Assembly (NCBI RefSeq): GCF_030704685.1
Contig: NZ_JAUZDX010000027.1
Span: 16,368 to 80,367, forward strand
Source: Acidovorax sp. A1169
Lineage (GTDB): Bacteria > Pseudomonadota > Gammaproteobacteria > Burkholderiales > Burkholderiaceae_C
Length of the DNA stretch: 64,000 nt
Reading direction: 5' to 3'
The position numbers and the translations under genes were made by a program. How positions within the stretch are numbered: position 1 is the stretch's first letter; every line of letters begins with the position of its first letter. A model generated the notes under the pieces. It saw only the letters and a program-made list of their open reading frames with translations. It had not been told where the DNA came from and made no database searches. Shown piece after piece: positions 35,284 through 43,946 of the stretch.

Positions 35284-35440
35284 GTCCCGCAAATAGGTGC
35301 CAAAAATAAAACCGATGGATTTCGCGCCAGGGCAAGGCGCAAACCGCAGCGATAGCCGTAGCTATCGCGAGGATTTGCAACGCTGCCCTGGCGTGAAAGA
35401 CGCGGTTTTATTGGCTTTTATTTGCGGGACAGGACACTAG
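35274..35440. mobile_element. 167-bp miniature inverted-repeat element, copy A
   Basis: Starts at CTGGTGTTCTGTCCCG and ends at CGGGACAGGACACTAG; the whole element is a near-palindrome with GCGATAGC-CGTA-GCTATCGC at its centre. A copy of the same length lies at 48927-49093. Copy A sits inside the IS66 remnants. A further ~38 bp (35437-35474) repeats the left end, as a truncated third copy. CTAG at the right edge and CTGG at the left fit a CTAG-like target. Confidence 0.85.
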
Positions 35441-35455
35441 TGTTCTGTTCCGCAA

Positions 35456-35686
35456 ATGGATGCCAAAAATAGATCTGCCCTTGCACCACAGGCACAAAAG
35501 CATGGCTCTCCTGTGAAAGCGAACTGGCTGGGGCAGCGTGCCGCCGTCATGATGAGCATGTTGCAGTCGGCCAAACTCAACGGCCATGATCCTTGGGCTT
35601 ACCTCAAGGACGTCCACACAAGACTGCTCACGCAGTTGAACAGCCGCATCGACGTGGCGATCAAGTTGAGGCGGCCATTCGCCTAG
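35456..35686 (+). pseudogene. Remnant of IS66-family transposase (TnpC) C-terminus
   Basis: Residues WLGQRAAVMMSMLQSAKLNG, HDPWAYLKDVHTRLLTQLNS and RID match the C-terminal part of IS66 transposases (RRAAxIxSLIxSAKLNGHDPYAYLKDVLxRLPTQ). Only ~60 codons are left and the ending is aberrant. Between it and the OrfA remnant the OrfB and most of TnpC are missing. Confidence 0.8.
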
Positions 35687-35863
35687 GTCGGTATGGCCAC
35701 AGCGGCGTATGGTGCGCCAAGACCACTTTCCCATGTCAATCGATTCGCGAGCACCCTCCGCGATCGAAGGCGCACACTGCCCGAGACCCGCGCAAGCGCC
35801 CGCAAGACCCGCAAGACCCGCAGGAGACGCAGCTTGCGTTTTCTCACAACGCACTGGAGTACC

Positions 35864-37540
35864 TTGAACCAACTTCGCAACTTGAAAATCGCACCACGAT
35901 TGGCCCTGGCCTTCGCCATCCTGCTGCTGATCCTCGCGTTGAGTGTGGCGACGGGCGTGTGGCGCCTGCAGCAGCTGGCCAACACCACCCGCACGCTCAC
36001 GACCACCGACGCCGAGAAGCTGCAGCAGGCGGTGGGCTGGCGCCAGACCATCGACCTGAACTGGATCCGCACCCGCGCATACATCGTCGAAACTGACACC
36101 GGTCGGATGCAGAGCTGGCAGGCCGACATGGACAAGAATTCGGCACTCTCCAACGCATTGCGCGCGCGCCTGGTCGAACTGGTGACGTCGGACGAAGGCA
36201 AGGCGACGCTCGCGGCCATCGATGCGGCCCGCGAGGCCTACCGTACACCCCGCGCGGCATTGTTCAAACGAAAGGCCGCGGGCGAGGATGTCACGGCCGC
36301 ACTGGACACACAACTCCGACCTCTGGCCGACGCTTATAGCGAAGCGATCCTAGTCTTGGAACGGCGCCAGCAGGAACTCTACGACAAGGCACTTGTCAAG
36401 GCGGAGGCCGATGCCGCCAGCGGCCAGAAGATGCAGATTGCGGGAGGCATCGTCGCCCTGCTGCTGGGCGCGGCGTTCGCGTGGCTACTGTCGCGCTCCA
36501 TCGTCGTGCCGCTCCAGCAGGCATCGGCGAGCGCGCGAAGCATCGCTGATGGCGACCTATCGGAAGACATTCCGGTAGTGGGCCGCGACGAAGCCACCGA
36601 GCTCCTCTCCGCGCTGAAGCACATGCAGGGCAATCTTGGCCAGGTGGTCTACGGCGTGCGGGCCAATGCAGAAGCCGTGGCAACCGCAAGCGCCGAGATT
36701 GCGCAGGGCAACAACGAGCTTTCAGCACGCACTGAACATCAGGCCTCGGCGCTGGAAGAAACCGCAGCGTCAATGGAGGAACTGAGCTCCACGGTAAAGC
36801 AAAACGCCGACAACGCACAGCAAGCCAATCAGCTGGCGCAAAGCGCCACAGCCGTCGCGGTGCAGGGTGGCGACGTAGTCTCACGTGTCGTAGACACCAT
36901 GAAGGGTATCAACGAGAGCTCAAAGAAGATCGCCGACATCATCAGCGTGATCGACAGCATCGCCTTCCAGACCAACATACTGGCACTCAACGCCGCGGTG
37001 GAAGCAGCTCGCGCAGGTGAACAGGGTCGCGGTTTTGCGGTGGTTGCCAGTGAGGTGCGCAGCCTGGCCGGTCGCAGCGCCGAAGCAGCCAGGGAAATCA
37101 AGACGCTTATCGGCACCAGTGTGGCACGGGTGGACGAAGGCAACGCGTTGGTGGGTCAGGCCGGTACGACCATGCAGGAGGTGGTGGCGTCCATCCGTCG
37201 CGTGACCCACATCATGGGAGAGATCAGCGCTGCCAGCCGCGAACAGAGCGCAGGTGTCGCTCAAGTGGGAGAGGCCGTGACCCAGATGGACCAGGCGACC
37301 CAGCAGAATGCAGCGCTGGTCGAGCAAAGCGCCGCAGCCGCGTCCAGCCTGCAGGCTCAGTCTGACCAGCTCGTACAGGCGGTGGCGGTGTTCACGCTGG
37401 CGCCCCACATGCAGGCGTACTCCGCCCTTCGTCCAGCGGCTGCCGCAGCGCCGACACCTTTCTCCGCCAGTGCGCTTGCACACCGCGCGCATGCGGCCGG
37501 CACCCAGCCCCCACCACGCCTGTCTCGGTCGCCGTCCTAG
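35864..37540 (+). CDS. Methyl-accepting chemotaxis protein without pentapeptide
   Basis: A 558-residue chemoreceptor. The start is taken as the TTG at 35864 (then NQLRNLKIAPRLALAFA), because GGAG lies about 5 nt upstream and the sequence then opens like other Burkholderiales receptors; the frame is open upstream into IS66 debris. TM1 ~residues 10-32, TM2 ~190-210, HAMP next, then ASALEETAASMEELSSTVKQ and the tip NILALNAAVEAARAGEQGRG. The C-terminus (RLSRSPS) lacks the CheR-binding pentapeptide carried by its neighbour. The cytoplasmic domains of the two receptors are very similar, while the ligand domains differ. Confidence 0.92.
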   Translation: MNQLRNLKIAPRLALAFAILLLILALSVATGVWRLQQLANTTRTLTTTDAEKLQQAVGWRQTIDLNWIRTRAYIVETDTGRMQSWQADMDKNSALSNALRARLVELVTSDEGKATLAAIDAAREAYRTPRAALFKRKAAGEDVTAALDTQLRPLADAYSEAILVLERRQQELYDKALVKAEADAASGQKMQIAGGIVALLLGAAFAWLLSRSIVVPLQQASASARSIADGDLSEDIPVVGRDEATELLSALKHMQGNLGQVVYGVRANAEAVATASAEIAQGNNELSARTEHQASALEETAASMEELSSTVKQNADNAQQANQLAQSATAVAVQGGDVVSRVVDTMKGINESSKKIADIISVIDSIAFQTNILALNAAVEAARAGEQGRGFAVVASEVRSLAGRSAEAAREIKTLIGTSVARVDEGNALVGQAGTTMQEVVASIRRVTHIMGEISAASREQSAGVAQVGEAVTQMDQATQQNAALVEQSAAAASSLQAQSDQLVQAVAVFTLAPHMQAYSALRPAAAAAPTPFSASALAHRAHAAGTQPPPRLSRSPS

Positions 37541-37655
37541 AGCATTCGGTTGGCAATGTCAGCTTGACTGCGCCTTCATTGTTCGTAGCGGTCACTCGGC
37601 GCAAAAAATGCACTCCACGCGCAGTGCTTGCGGGGGACCCTCCCCTGTCAGGGCG

Positions 37656-38072
37656 ATGGTTGAAGGATACGGTGGGTGGTGGCCCGCGCCGCCGCAAAAG
37701 GCGCTGGGCGATGACCGCCTGCTGCAGTGGTACACCGACGCCACCCCCGGCATCACACCCGCAAACGACCACCAGGACGTGCATGGCCGCCTGCTCGGCG
37801 TGCAGGGAACGCCGCTGGGTGGGGCCTTCCCGGTCCACGCCGACGGTGCCCTGGGTCTGCAGACCGCCCAGGCAGTGCAGGTGCAGGCCGGCGGCTGCTT
37901 CACCGCCTTCTGGGACACCACCAGCGTCAGCGGTAACACTGCCGGTGAGATCAAGGGCCAGATATTCAACGCCAATGGCAGCCTGCAGGCGGCCAAGGAG
38001 CAGTTTCTCGCCGGCAACCCCGTGTACGAAGCGGGCGGCACGGTGGAAGTGCGCGAGCTGCCGCGCAGTTGA
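37656..38072 (+). pseudogene. Chimeric relic: RTX-type repeat fragment joined to a YCII tail
   Basis: This 138-codon frame looks like two fragments. The first (VHGRLLGVQGTPLGGAFPVH, FTAFWDTTSVSGN, EIKGQIFNANGSLQA) resembles the repeats of large calcium-binding/RTX surface proteins. It is followed by KEQFLAGNPVYEAGGTVEVR and ELPRS, which is the C-terminus of the YCII-like protein encoded at 41519-41821. Neither part has its partner region, so it is probably not functional. Any start codon is arbitrary. Confidence 0.55.
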
Positions 38073-38165
38073 GACGGCGCCATTCACCATGGGCTGCAAG
38101 GAATTCATAGCCTCGCTGGGCGGCCCAGAGGGCAACAAGGCATTATGGCGCCATCGCCGGTGCCG

Positions 38166-38348
38166 TCATGCCACGCCCACCGGCAGCTGGGCTTGCGCGA
38201 GCAGTTCGCGGATGCGCTGCAGCGTAGAGAGCAGTGAGCTGCGGTAGTAGCCCTTGTCGCCGTCCATCCATGCCTGCTCCGCCTGCTCTTCGGGGCCGCC
38301 GGGCTGCTTGCCGCGCAGGCCGAGGTAGCAGTAAAAGCGCAGCTGCAA
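38166..38348 (-). CDS. Small hypothetical ORF, possibly truncated
   Basis: A 60-residue frame with a TTG start at 38348; it stays open upstream toward the hydrolase stop codon but has no ATG or GTG. The sequence is protein-like (RFYCYLGLRGKQPGGPEEQA, SSLLSTLQRIRELLAQAQL). It may be the 3' part of a gene that lost its start. It follows the hydrolase on the same strand. Confidence 0.35.
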   Translation of the reverse strand: MQLRFYCYLGLRGKQPGGPEEQAEQAWMDGDKGYYRSSLLSTLQRIRELLAQAQLPVGVA

Positions 38349-38419
38349 CTGCGCGTGTTCGTCCTCGAACAGCTGGTTGACGATGGCGCCTTCGCGCGGG
38401 CCGTGCCAGCGGCCGCAGG

Positions 38420-39295
38420 CTATGCCGCGTGGGCCCGCAGCCAGGCGAGCATGTCGGCAGTCACATCGTCGCGATTCGTCTCATTGAGGATTTCGTGGCG
38501 CGCTGCCGGGTACAACTTGACGGTCACATCCGCCATGCCTGCGTCACGGTAGCGCTGCCCCAGTAGCTGAATCAGTGCACCGCCACCGGCCAGCGGATCG
38601 GCGTCGCCAGAGGCAATCAGGATGGGCAGGTCACTGCGGATGCCCGCCAGCAGCGCAGGGTCCGCCAGCCGGGCCGCGGGGGCGAACAGCGACGGGATCA
38701 CATCGCCTGGTACCTCCCACCCGCACCATGGGTCGGCCACATAGGCATCGACCTCCGCCTCGTCCCGTGAAAGCCATTCGTACCCCGTACGGTGCTCAAA
38801 GCCTGCATTGAATGCCGCAAGCCCCGCCGGCGCATCGGCAGGCGCATTGGCCATTGCAGCGGCCAGCGCCTCGAGTGCGGTGGAGCCGGAGAGAATGACA
38901 CCGGCCCATGTCGATGCGTGATCCAGGATTGCCGCTTGCGCTGCAAACGAACCCATCGAATGTGCAAACAGAAACACCGGAAGGTTGCCATGGTGCGCAC
39001 GCAGTGCCGACCCATACTGGGCCACATCGGCAATCAGCCCGCTGAAACCAGCACTGCCGAAATCTCCCAGCCGATCACCGGCGGTGCGCCCGTGCCCACG
39101 GTGATCGACCGCGTGCACCACAAACCCAGCAGCATTGAGCTGCCTTGCAAAGCGGTCGTAGCGTTCACCATGCTCGGCAAGCCCGTGGGCAATCTGCACC
39201 GCTGCGACGGGTCGGCCAGCGATGTTGGCCCAGGTGTAGGTCGCGACCTTGGTGCCGTCTGCGTTGGAGAGAAATGAAGAGGTCGAAGTGCTCAT
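38420..39295 (-). CDS. Alpha/beta hydrolase, monoacylglycerol-lipase-like
   Basis: A 291-residue serine hydrolase of the lysophospholipase/monoglyceride lipase type. VQIAHGLAEHGERYDRFARQ and VHAVDHRGHGRTAG are the HG/oxyanion and DHRGHG motifs; the nucleophile elbow is AHSMGS, the acid is the Asp in IASGDADPLAG, and the base is the His in YPAARHEILNE. Family members hydrolyse monoacylglycerols or lysophospholipids in the cytoplasm. Start is the ATG at 39295 (MSTSTSSFLS). Confidence 0.88.
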   Translation of the reverse strand: MSTSTSSFLSNADGTKVATYTWANIAGRPVAAVQIAHGLAEHGERYDRFARQLNAAGFVVHAVDHRGHGRTAGDRLGDFGSAGFSGLIADVAQYGSALRAHHGNLPVFLFAHSMGSFAAQAAILDHASTWAGVILSGSTALEALAAAMANAPADAPAGLAAFNAGFEHRTGYEWLSRDEAEVDAYVADPWCGWEVPGDVIPSLFAPAARLADPALLAGIRSDLPILIASGDADPLAGGGALIQLLGQRYRDAGMADVTVKLYPAARHEILNETNRDDVTADMLAWLRAHAA

Positions 39296-39559
39296 CCTTT
39301 CATTCTGACACGCCGGTGTTTTGGCGTGCAAGGCGGGCGTGGACGAAAAATTCTCAGCTGCGCGAGGGGTGGGGAGGGATGGGATATCGCGCTTGAATTC
39401 GCACCCAAGCGGCCGGCTCTTTTTGCCTTGCTGTCCCAGCATGTCCGCACGCAGCCAGCCCTGGTCGCGGGCGCGTACGCATTGATGCAGTCACGCATTC
39501 AGCGGCTGGTGGACTCAAGACTCGGGAAGTTCGCCCACAAAGGCGTCGAAGGCTGACTA

Positions 39560-39826
39560 GGGCGTGTCATCAATCATTTCACCCCCGCGAAAGCCTGCAG
39601 CGCGGTGCAGTGCAAGGCGCCCTGAGTGCCGTGTAGCACGGCTACACAAGCGAAGGGCAACGCCGCAATGTGCCGCGCTGCAGGCTTTCCCTGCGGGCTG
39701 GCCCCGGCATGCGGCGTCTGCTTTGTCGCTCGGCTTGCCAATAGCCCGCTATTGGCCGCGCCGCGCTTCGCGCATCCATCCGCATGCCGGGGCCAGCGCG
39801 GGGGTGAAATGAATGATGACACGCCC
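39560..39826. mobile_element. 267-bp miniature inverted-repeat element, copy 2 (TA target)
   Basis: Same length as the copy at 30966-31232 and about 98% identical by eye, with the same 30-bp terminal repeats (one mismatch). TA flanks both sides (39558-39559 and 39827-39828). It is intergenic between the hydrolase and the Gre-type gene, ending 56 nt before the latter's start, so it may affect that gene's promoter. Confidence 0.92.
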
Positions 39827-39882
39827 TAAGCCCTTCACAATCAAGATTTGCCCCCGCTTGTTCGAAATGCCTACCTTTCACC

Positions 39883-40365
39883 ATGGATAAATTCTTGCTG
39901 CAGCAGCAGGTGCTGGAACGGCTCGCCCAAGACCTGCTGCAAGCCGAACAGGCAATGCGGGCGGCCCATGAAACGGCGACCCACGAAGAGAACATTGCCG
40001 AAAACAAATACGACACACTGGGACTCGAAGCCGCCTACCTGGCCACCGGCCAGGCCCGGCGCGCCGAAGCCATCCGCCAGGCGATGGCCCATTGGCGCCA
40101 ATGGCGCCCGCGCCCCTACGACGCCAGCCAAGGCATACAGCTCGGCGCGCTCGTCTGCCTGGTCGATTCCGACGACAAGCACCAACAGCTCTTTCTCGGC
40201 CCGGATGGGGGCAGCATGAAGCTGCTCAGCGGCGCTCAGCCCGTTCAGGTCATCAGCTGCGAAGCCCCTTTGGGCAGGGCCTTGCTGGGCAAATGCGAGG
40301 GTGATGAGGTGTCGATACAGGTGGCGCCCATCCGACAGCAGTTCGAGGTGCTGCGGGTTGACTGA
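39883..40365 (+). CDS. GreA/GreB-family transcription factor-like protein
   Basis: A 160-residue protein with Gre-like organisation: an N-terminal helical pair (residues ~1-75) and a C-terminal FKBP-like Gre domain (GALVCLVDSDDKHQQLFLGP, ISCEAPLGRALLGKCEGDEV). The ALLGKxxGDEV motif is typical of the GreA/GreB C-terminal domain. The N-terminal helix EENIAENKYDTLGLEAAYLA may carry the acidic tip. It probably binds the RNA-polymerase secondary channel; it could be a Gre-like regulator rather than a true cleavage factor. A 267-bp element lies directly upstream. Confidence 0.8.
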   Translation: MDKFLLQQQVLERLAQDLLQAEQAMRAAHETATHEENIAENKYDTLGLEAAYLATGQARRAEAIRQAMAHWRQWRPRPYDASQGIQLGALVCLVDSDDKHQQLFLGPDGGSMKLLSGAQPVQVISCEAPLGRALLGKCEGDEVSIQVAPIRQQFEVLRVD

Positions 40366-40787
40366 GAGCGGATAACAAAACTCAGCGAAGCGGTTCTGGC
40401 CAGGCGCTGCGTCGTGGGCAGTACGAGTAGTACGACAAGACGCGACAACGACGCCAGAAGAGTCTTGATAGCCGCTCTGAGCCGCAAGCAACTTAACGCC
40501 GAACTGGCCGAGGTCAGCAGTCGTTCAGGCGCCATGCACGCACCGGCTGGCTGGCAAGGTCCGCAGCACTTTGAAACAGGCCACTGGGTCCGGGATATCA
40601 CTGGCTGCAATCGCTACAAAGCAGCCTGCGAAAAGGCTGCTTTGCGCCCATTGCAGCCGGTCGCTGGAGCGAATAGCGGACGTTCAATTCAGGAAGTATG
40701 TGCGGCCGATGTTGAGAATCTTTAATGCCGTCTGCAGGCCCCAGCGTGGAGATGGAGTGCTGGCAGTGACATCGCCTTCAACGATTT
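40366..40787. other. Intergenic region with one strong hairpin
   Basis: About 420 nt without a supported gene. It holds a perfect hairpin, AAAGCAGCCT-GCGAAA-AGGCTGCTTT (40618-40643), not followed by a T run. A 17-bp stretch shared with about 51970-51986 (CAGAACCGCTTCGCTGA in inverse orientation near 40384) suggests decayed dispersed repeats. Confidence 0.45.
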
Positions 40788-41243
40788 TTAGCTGCAATGC
40801 GAGTACCCCATAGGGACGAACGCTACGCCATTTGCCGTTTGCGGAGGAGTCTTGGCGACAAACCCAAGGCGTTCATACACCGGAACCGCGAACAATGATG
40901 AGTTGACGGAAAAGTTGAGGTTTCCCGATAGAGCCTTTGCATGCTCCCAAAGTGCGCGAGAAAGACCTTGCCCTTGGGCATCCACTCTGACAAAGAGATG
41001 ATAAAGATGTGAGCCGTCCCGCAGCGCAATAACGCCGCAAACGCCGACGGAGTCTTCCGCGACGTAATGGTTGAATTTGGATGAACCGATCCGCTCTGTA
41101 AAGGAAGCTGGAGTGAGTCCAGCCAAGAACGGCTTAACTTCAGGGGATGATGGATCTGCAAGGAAAAAATGAGCTAAGCCAGCAACTAAGCGGCTTATTG
41201 CTTCCGCATCAGATGCTGTTGCTTGGCGAATTACGAAATTCAT
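40788..41243 (-). CDS. GNAT-family N-acetyltransferase
   Basis: A 151-residue GNAT enzyme: IRQATASDAEAISRLVAGL opens the fold, LYHLFVRVDAQGQGLSRALW is the acetyl-CoA-binding Q/RxxGxG/A region, and NSSLFAVPVYERLGFVAKT is the C-terminal motif B. It transfers acetyl groups to a small amine or a protein; the substrate is unknown. The codon use is less GC-biased than in most neighbours, which may indicate transfer. Confidence 0.88.
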   Translation of the reverse strand: MNFVIRQATASDAEAISRLVAGLAHFFLADPSSPEVKPFLAGLTPASFTERIGSSKFNHYVAEDSVGVCGVIALRDGSHLYHLFVRVDAQGQGLSRALWEHAKALSGNLNFSVNSSLFAVPVYERLGFVAKTPPQTANGVAFVPMGYSHCS

Positions 41244-41518
41244 TGATGAAAGCTCACGGAAAGCGTTCGTCTTACGCCTGGCTCAAAAGCCAACGAAGGC
41301 CAAGACGTTACACAGATGGTGGATTGATCCGCTCGCCCTGCAGCCTGCGATTTATGGGGATGCTAGGCGTAGAGCCTCGCAGGGGTGGGCAATTATGGGA
41401 ACAACGACAGGGGGGTACATCCCTCGGCCCACGAACGGCGGCTCATGGCCGATGGCAGCCATCGTATCAGCGGCAGCCAGGGGCCCAAAGCGGCGCCCGT
41501 ATTGCGGCACCGGTACCA

Positions 41519-41821
41519 CTAGGTGTGGGGCAGCTCCCGGATCTCCACCGTGCCGCCAGCCTCGTACACTGGATTGCCTGCTAAAAACTGTTTTGCGCTT
41601 TCGAGGCTGGCTGCACGCACTCGGATGAAGCCGCCGAGATCATTGCCGGTCGGTTGACCCGATTGATTTTTTCTGAAGCGCTCTCCACGCCCTATCGAGC
41701 TACCCCCATCGAATTGGCCGGTGCTGCGGAGCTTTGCAATGTACTGCGCCCAGCATTTCGAGTCGTCGGCGGCTTCCGTGTCGGGAGCGTCCTGATGCAT
41801 CAAAAATATGTATTCGTTCAC
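41519..41821 (-). CDS. YCII-related (YciI-like) protein
   Basis: A 100-residue member of the YCII superfamily with a GTG start at 41821 (AGAGG about 7 nt upstream). It opens with NEYIFLMHQDAP and ends with ESAKQFLAGNPVYEAGGTVEIRELP-type sequence, the beta-alpha-beta end of the dimeric alpha+beta fold. YCII proteins are small enzymes or accessory domains of uncertain function. A copy of its tail occurs in the chimeric relic at about 37995-38072. Confidence 0.8.
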   Translation of the reverse strand: MNEYIFLMHQDAPDTEAADDSKCWAQYIAKLRSTGQFDGGSSIGRGERFRKNQSGQPTGNDLGGFIRVRAASLESAKQFLAGNPVYEAGGTVEIRELPHT

Positions 41822-41972
41822 TCGTGATCCTCTTCGTCCGTGTCAAGCATGCTCGATACTCGGCCGCTGCGGTAGATGACTGCTCCAGGCCGGCTGTAGT
41901 CGTTCAACGGCCTAGTCGAAAACGACCATCGGATTCATCTGCCTAGGGGTGAACCAGATCATATGGTGCTGG

Positions 41973-42191
41973 TCAAGCAGGATCAATCTCCAGCACGTGA
42001 AAGAGGGCAGCCAGGGCAAGGTCTTCCAACTCTCCGCTGATCCCGTCCAGAAATTGCCACGCGTGATCTTCTTCATCGTGGGAAACAAACAGGATCGGGC
42101 GGCTCTGGTCCAGAACACTTTTTGAAAATACCGTCGCGCAGTTGCGCTGTTGGTCAAACGGCCATTGCATAGCGTGGTCGGTGCTTTCCAT
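41973..42191 (-). CDS. Small conserved hypothetical protein
   Basis: A 72-residue protein starting at the ATG at 42191. The block WPFDQQRNCATVFSKSVLDQ, PILFVSHDEEDHAWQF and a C-terminal acidic helix matches a small conserved family I have seen in many proteobacteria but cannot name; HDEEDHAWQF looks like the invariant core. Function unknown. Confidence 0.6.
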   Translation of the reverse strand: MESTDHAMQWPFDQQRNCATVFSKSVLDQSRPILFVSHDEEDHAWQFLDGISGELEDLALAALFHVLEIDPA

Positions 42192-42209
42192 GGAGCACTG
42201 TGCGAGCGC

Positions 42210-43319
42210 TCAGTACAGGCTGTAGTTGTAGTCGTAGCTGCGGAGCCAGAGCCTGGGCTTGCGCGGCTCCTCGAAGTGCAGTTGCAGCAGGTTGCTGCGC
42301 GGGTTGGCGGTGTCCACGACCAGTTCGCCGTCGTTTTGGGGCGAGTCGAAATGCGACAGCGCGAAGCGCTGCACCACGTGCGTGAACGCGGCTTCTGCGG
42401 TCTTGGGCCGGTAGTCGTCGTCCAGCAGCAGCCTGGGCTTGTGCAGGCTGTCCTGGTGCAGCCAGTACCACACGCCCTGGTTGGGGGTGGCGGGCTGGGC
42501 GCCAGGGTTGCCGGCATCGCCCCAGGTGTTGCTCGGCTCGCCGCGCCTGACACCCGCAGGGTCCCAGGCCATGGCACCCAGGCCGTCGCCCACTTCGACA
42601 AACACGGCCAGGCTCCGGTCGTAGCGCGCACGCACTGAGGGCGTCAGTATCTGGCCCAGCCCATCCTCGCCCTTTTCCTTGTAGTCCCACTCGCCCAGCA
42701 GCAGCCGGGTCACGGTGGACATCTGGGCGACCGGCAGAAAGTAGGAGTCGCCGAAATTGACATCCCACTGCTCCAGCACTTTCAGCATGTCGGGCAGTGG
42801 CACGCCCATGCGCTTTTCCAGCTCTTGCAGCGCTGCCTTGGCGGGCTTGCTGCCTGGCGAAGTTTTGGCGGGCCCGCTGCCAACGCCCTCCGTCGCCGCC
42901 ACGCGGTCGATCCAGCTCTTGCGCTGGTCGTACAGAGGGGCCGACAAAGGCGCCATGTCACGCACGGTCCAGGCCCTGTCGAACGGCGAGGTCTTGCCAG
43001 CCAGGGTGGCCTTGCCACGCAGCCGCAGCTGCTTCATGCCTGCATGCAAGGCAAACACCATTGCTGGGGGCTTCTTGAGGCCCGGCAACGCCGATTGGTG
43101 GTCCAGCCGGGCCACCACCTTGCCGTCCAACAGTACGTCCGCCACCACGGCATCGCCCACCTCCATCCAGGGGTGTATGCCAGCTCTCGCGCCCTTGGCG
43201 AGGGCCGGGTTTGCAGGCCTGCCCGCAGCAGCGGGTGCCGCCGGCACACCCTGCGCATGCGCCCATGGTGCGAACGGCAAGGCGCTCAGCGCCGCCAGGA
43301 GTGTGCGCCTATGGGCCAT
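42210..43319 (-). CDS. Exported protein of unknown function
   Basis: A 369-residue protein with AAGGA upstream of the ATG at 43319 and a signal peptide (RRTLLAALSALPFAPWAHA, cleavage near residue 24). The mature part contains VADVLLDGKVVARLDHQSAL, aromatic-rich segments (GVWYWLHQDSLHKPRLLL, LRSYDYNYSLY at the end) and no obvious catalytic motif. Probably periplasmic. It lies 18 nt downstream of nothing on the same strand and may be monocistronic. No family recognised. Confidence 0.65.
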   Translation of the reverse strand: MAHRRTLLAALSALPFAPWAHAQGVPAAPAAAGRPANPALAKGARAGIHPWMEVGDAVVADVLLDGKVVARLDHQSALPGLKKPPAMVFALHAGMKQLRLRGKATLAGKTSPFDRAWTVRDMAPLSAPLYDQRKSWIDRVAATEGVGSGPAKTSPGSKPAKAALQELEKRMGVPLPDMLKVLEQWDVNFGDSYFLPVAQMSTVTRLLLGEWDYKEKGEDGLGQILTPSVRARYDRSLAVFVEVGDGLGAMAWDPAGVRRGEPSNTWGDAGNPGAQPATPNQGVWYWLHQDSLHKPRLLLDDDYRPKTAEAAFTHVVQRFALSHFDSPQNDGELVVDTANPRSNLLQLHFEEPRKPRLWLRSYDYNYSLY

Positions 43320-43538
43320 GGGTCCTTCGGTCTCAATGCATACGACAGTCATGGGTGGGCAAAGCCGTATAAGTTATCCATTGCGCTGCGCGCCACCCGC
43401 GACGCATGAAACTGGCGCGGCCAAGGCCAGTGCCCCCGCGCAAGGGCCGCCCCGCCGCGCTGGGGGCGTCCCCCTCCCGACTCGCGCAGCGAGACGAGAG
43501 AGGGGGAAGGCGCGAAGCGACTCAGGGGGTGTTTCACT

Positions 43539-43946
43539 TCAGGCGATGCTGGCATCGGGAGTGCCATCGCCCCGTGCGAAGTACGCATTGGCGGCGGGGC
43601 GCAGCAGGAAAAACACGATGATCGCGAAGACGACCGCGCCGGCAACCATCACGCCCATCGAGGGCGAGCTGTAGAACCCGATTGCCAGGCCGATGCCGCC
43701 CCAGCCGATGTACAACGCCCGCCCCCATGCCAGCCCCTTGAGCCAGGCCACGGTGCACACGAGCTGGATGGCAATCCCCACGTAGCCAATCGCGTACTGC
43801 ACAGCCACCGGCAGCGGGCTCTGCGCCATCATGCTCTGTGCCAGCGCATTGCCGTGGGACATGTAGAAGCTTATCAGGTTGATGGCGCTGGTGACAATCA
43901 GCACCCAAGAGATCACGGTGATGGAGGTGGGGCGGTTTGATTTCAT
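43539..43946 (-). CDS. Small four-helix membrane protein
   Basis: A 135-residue protein starting at the ATG at 43946 with AAGGAA 6-7 nt upstream. Four hydrophobic segments (about residues 9-28, 47-68, 74-92 and 96-118). Ends with a short charged tail. Unknown function, no family recognised; isolated. Confidence 0.7.
   Translation of the reverse strand: MKSNRPTSITVISWVLIVTSAINLISFYMSHGNALAQSMMAQSPLPVAVQYAIGYVGIAIQLVCTVAWLKGLAWGRALYIGWGGIGLAIGFYSSPSMGVMVAGAVVFAIIVFFLLRPAANAYFARGDGTPDASIA

Noticed and set aside
33199..37492. Long reverse-strand ORFs opposite both chemoreceptors
   Set aside because: Shadow frames; the forward strand carries all the receptor motifs.
40414..40725. 103-codon forward ORF
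   Set aside because: No ribosome-binding site, no recognisable motif, and overlapping frames of equal quality exist on the other strand.
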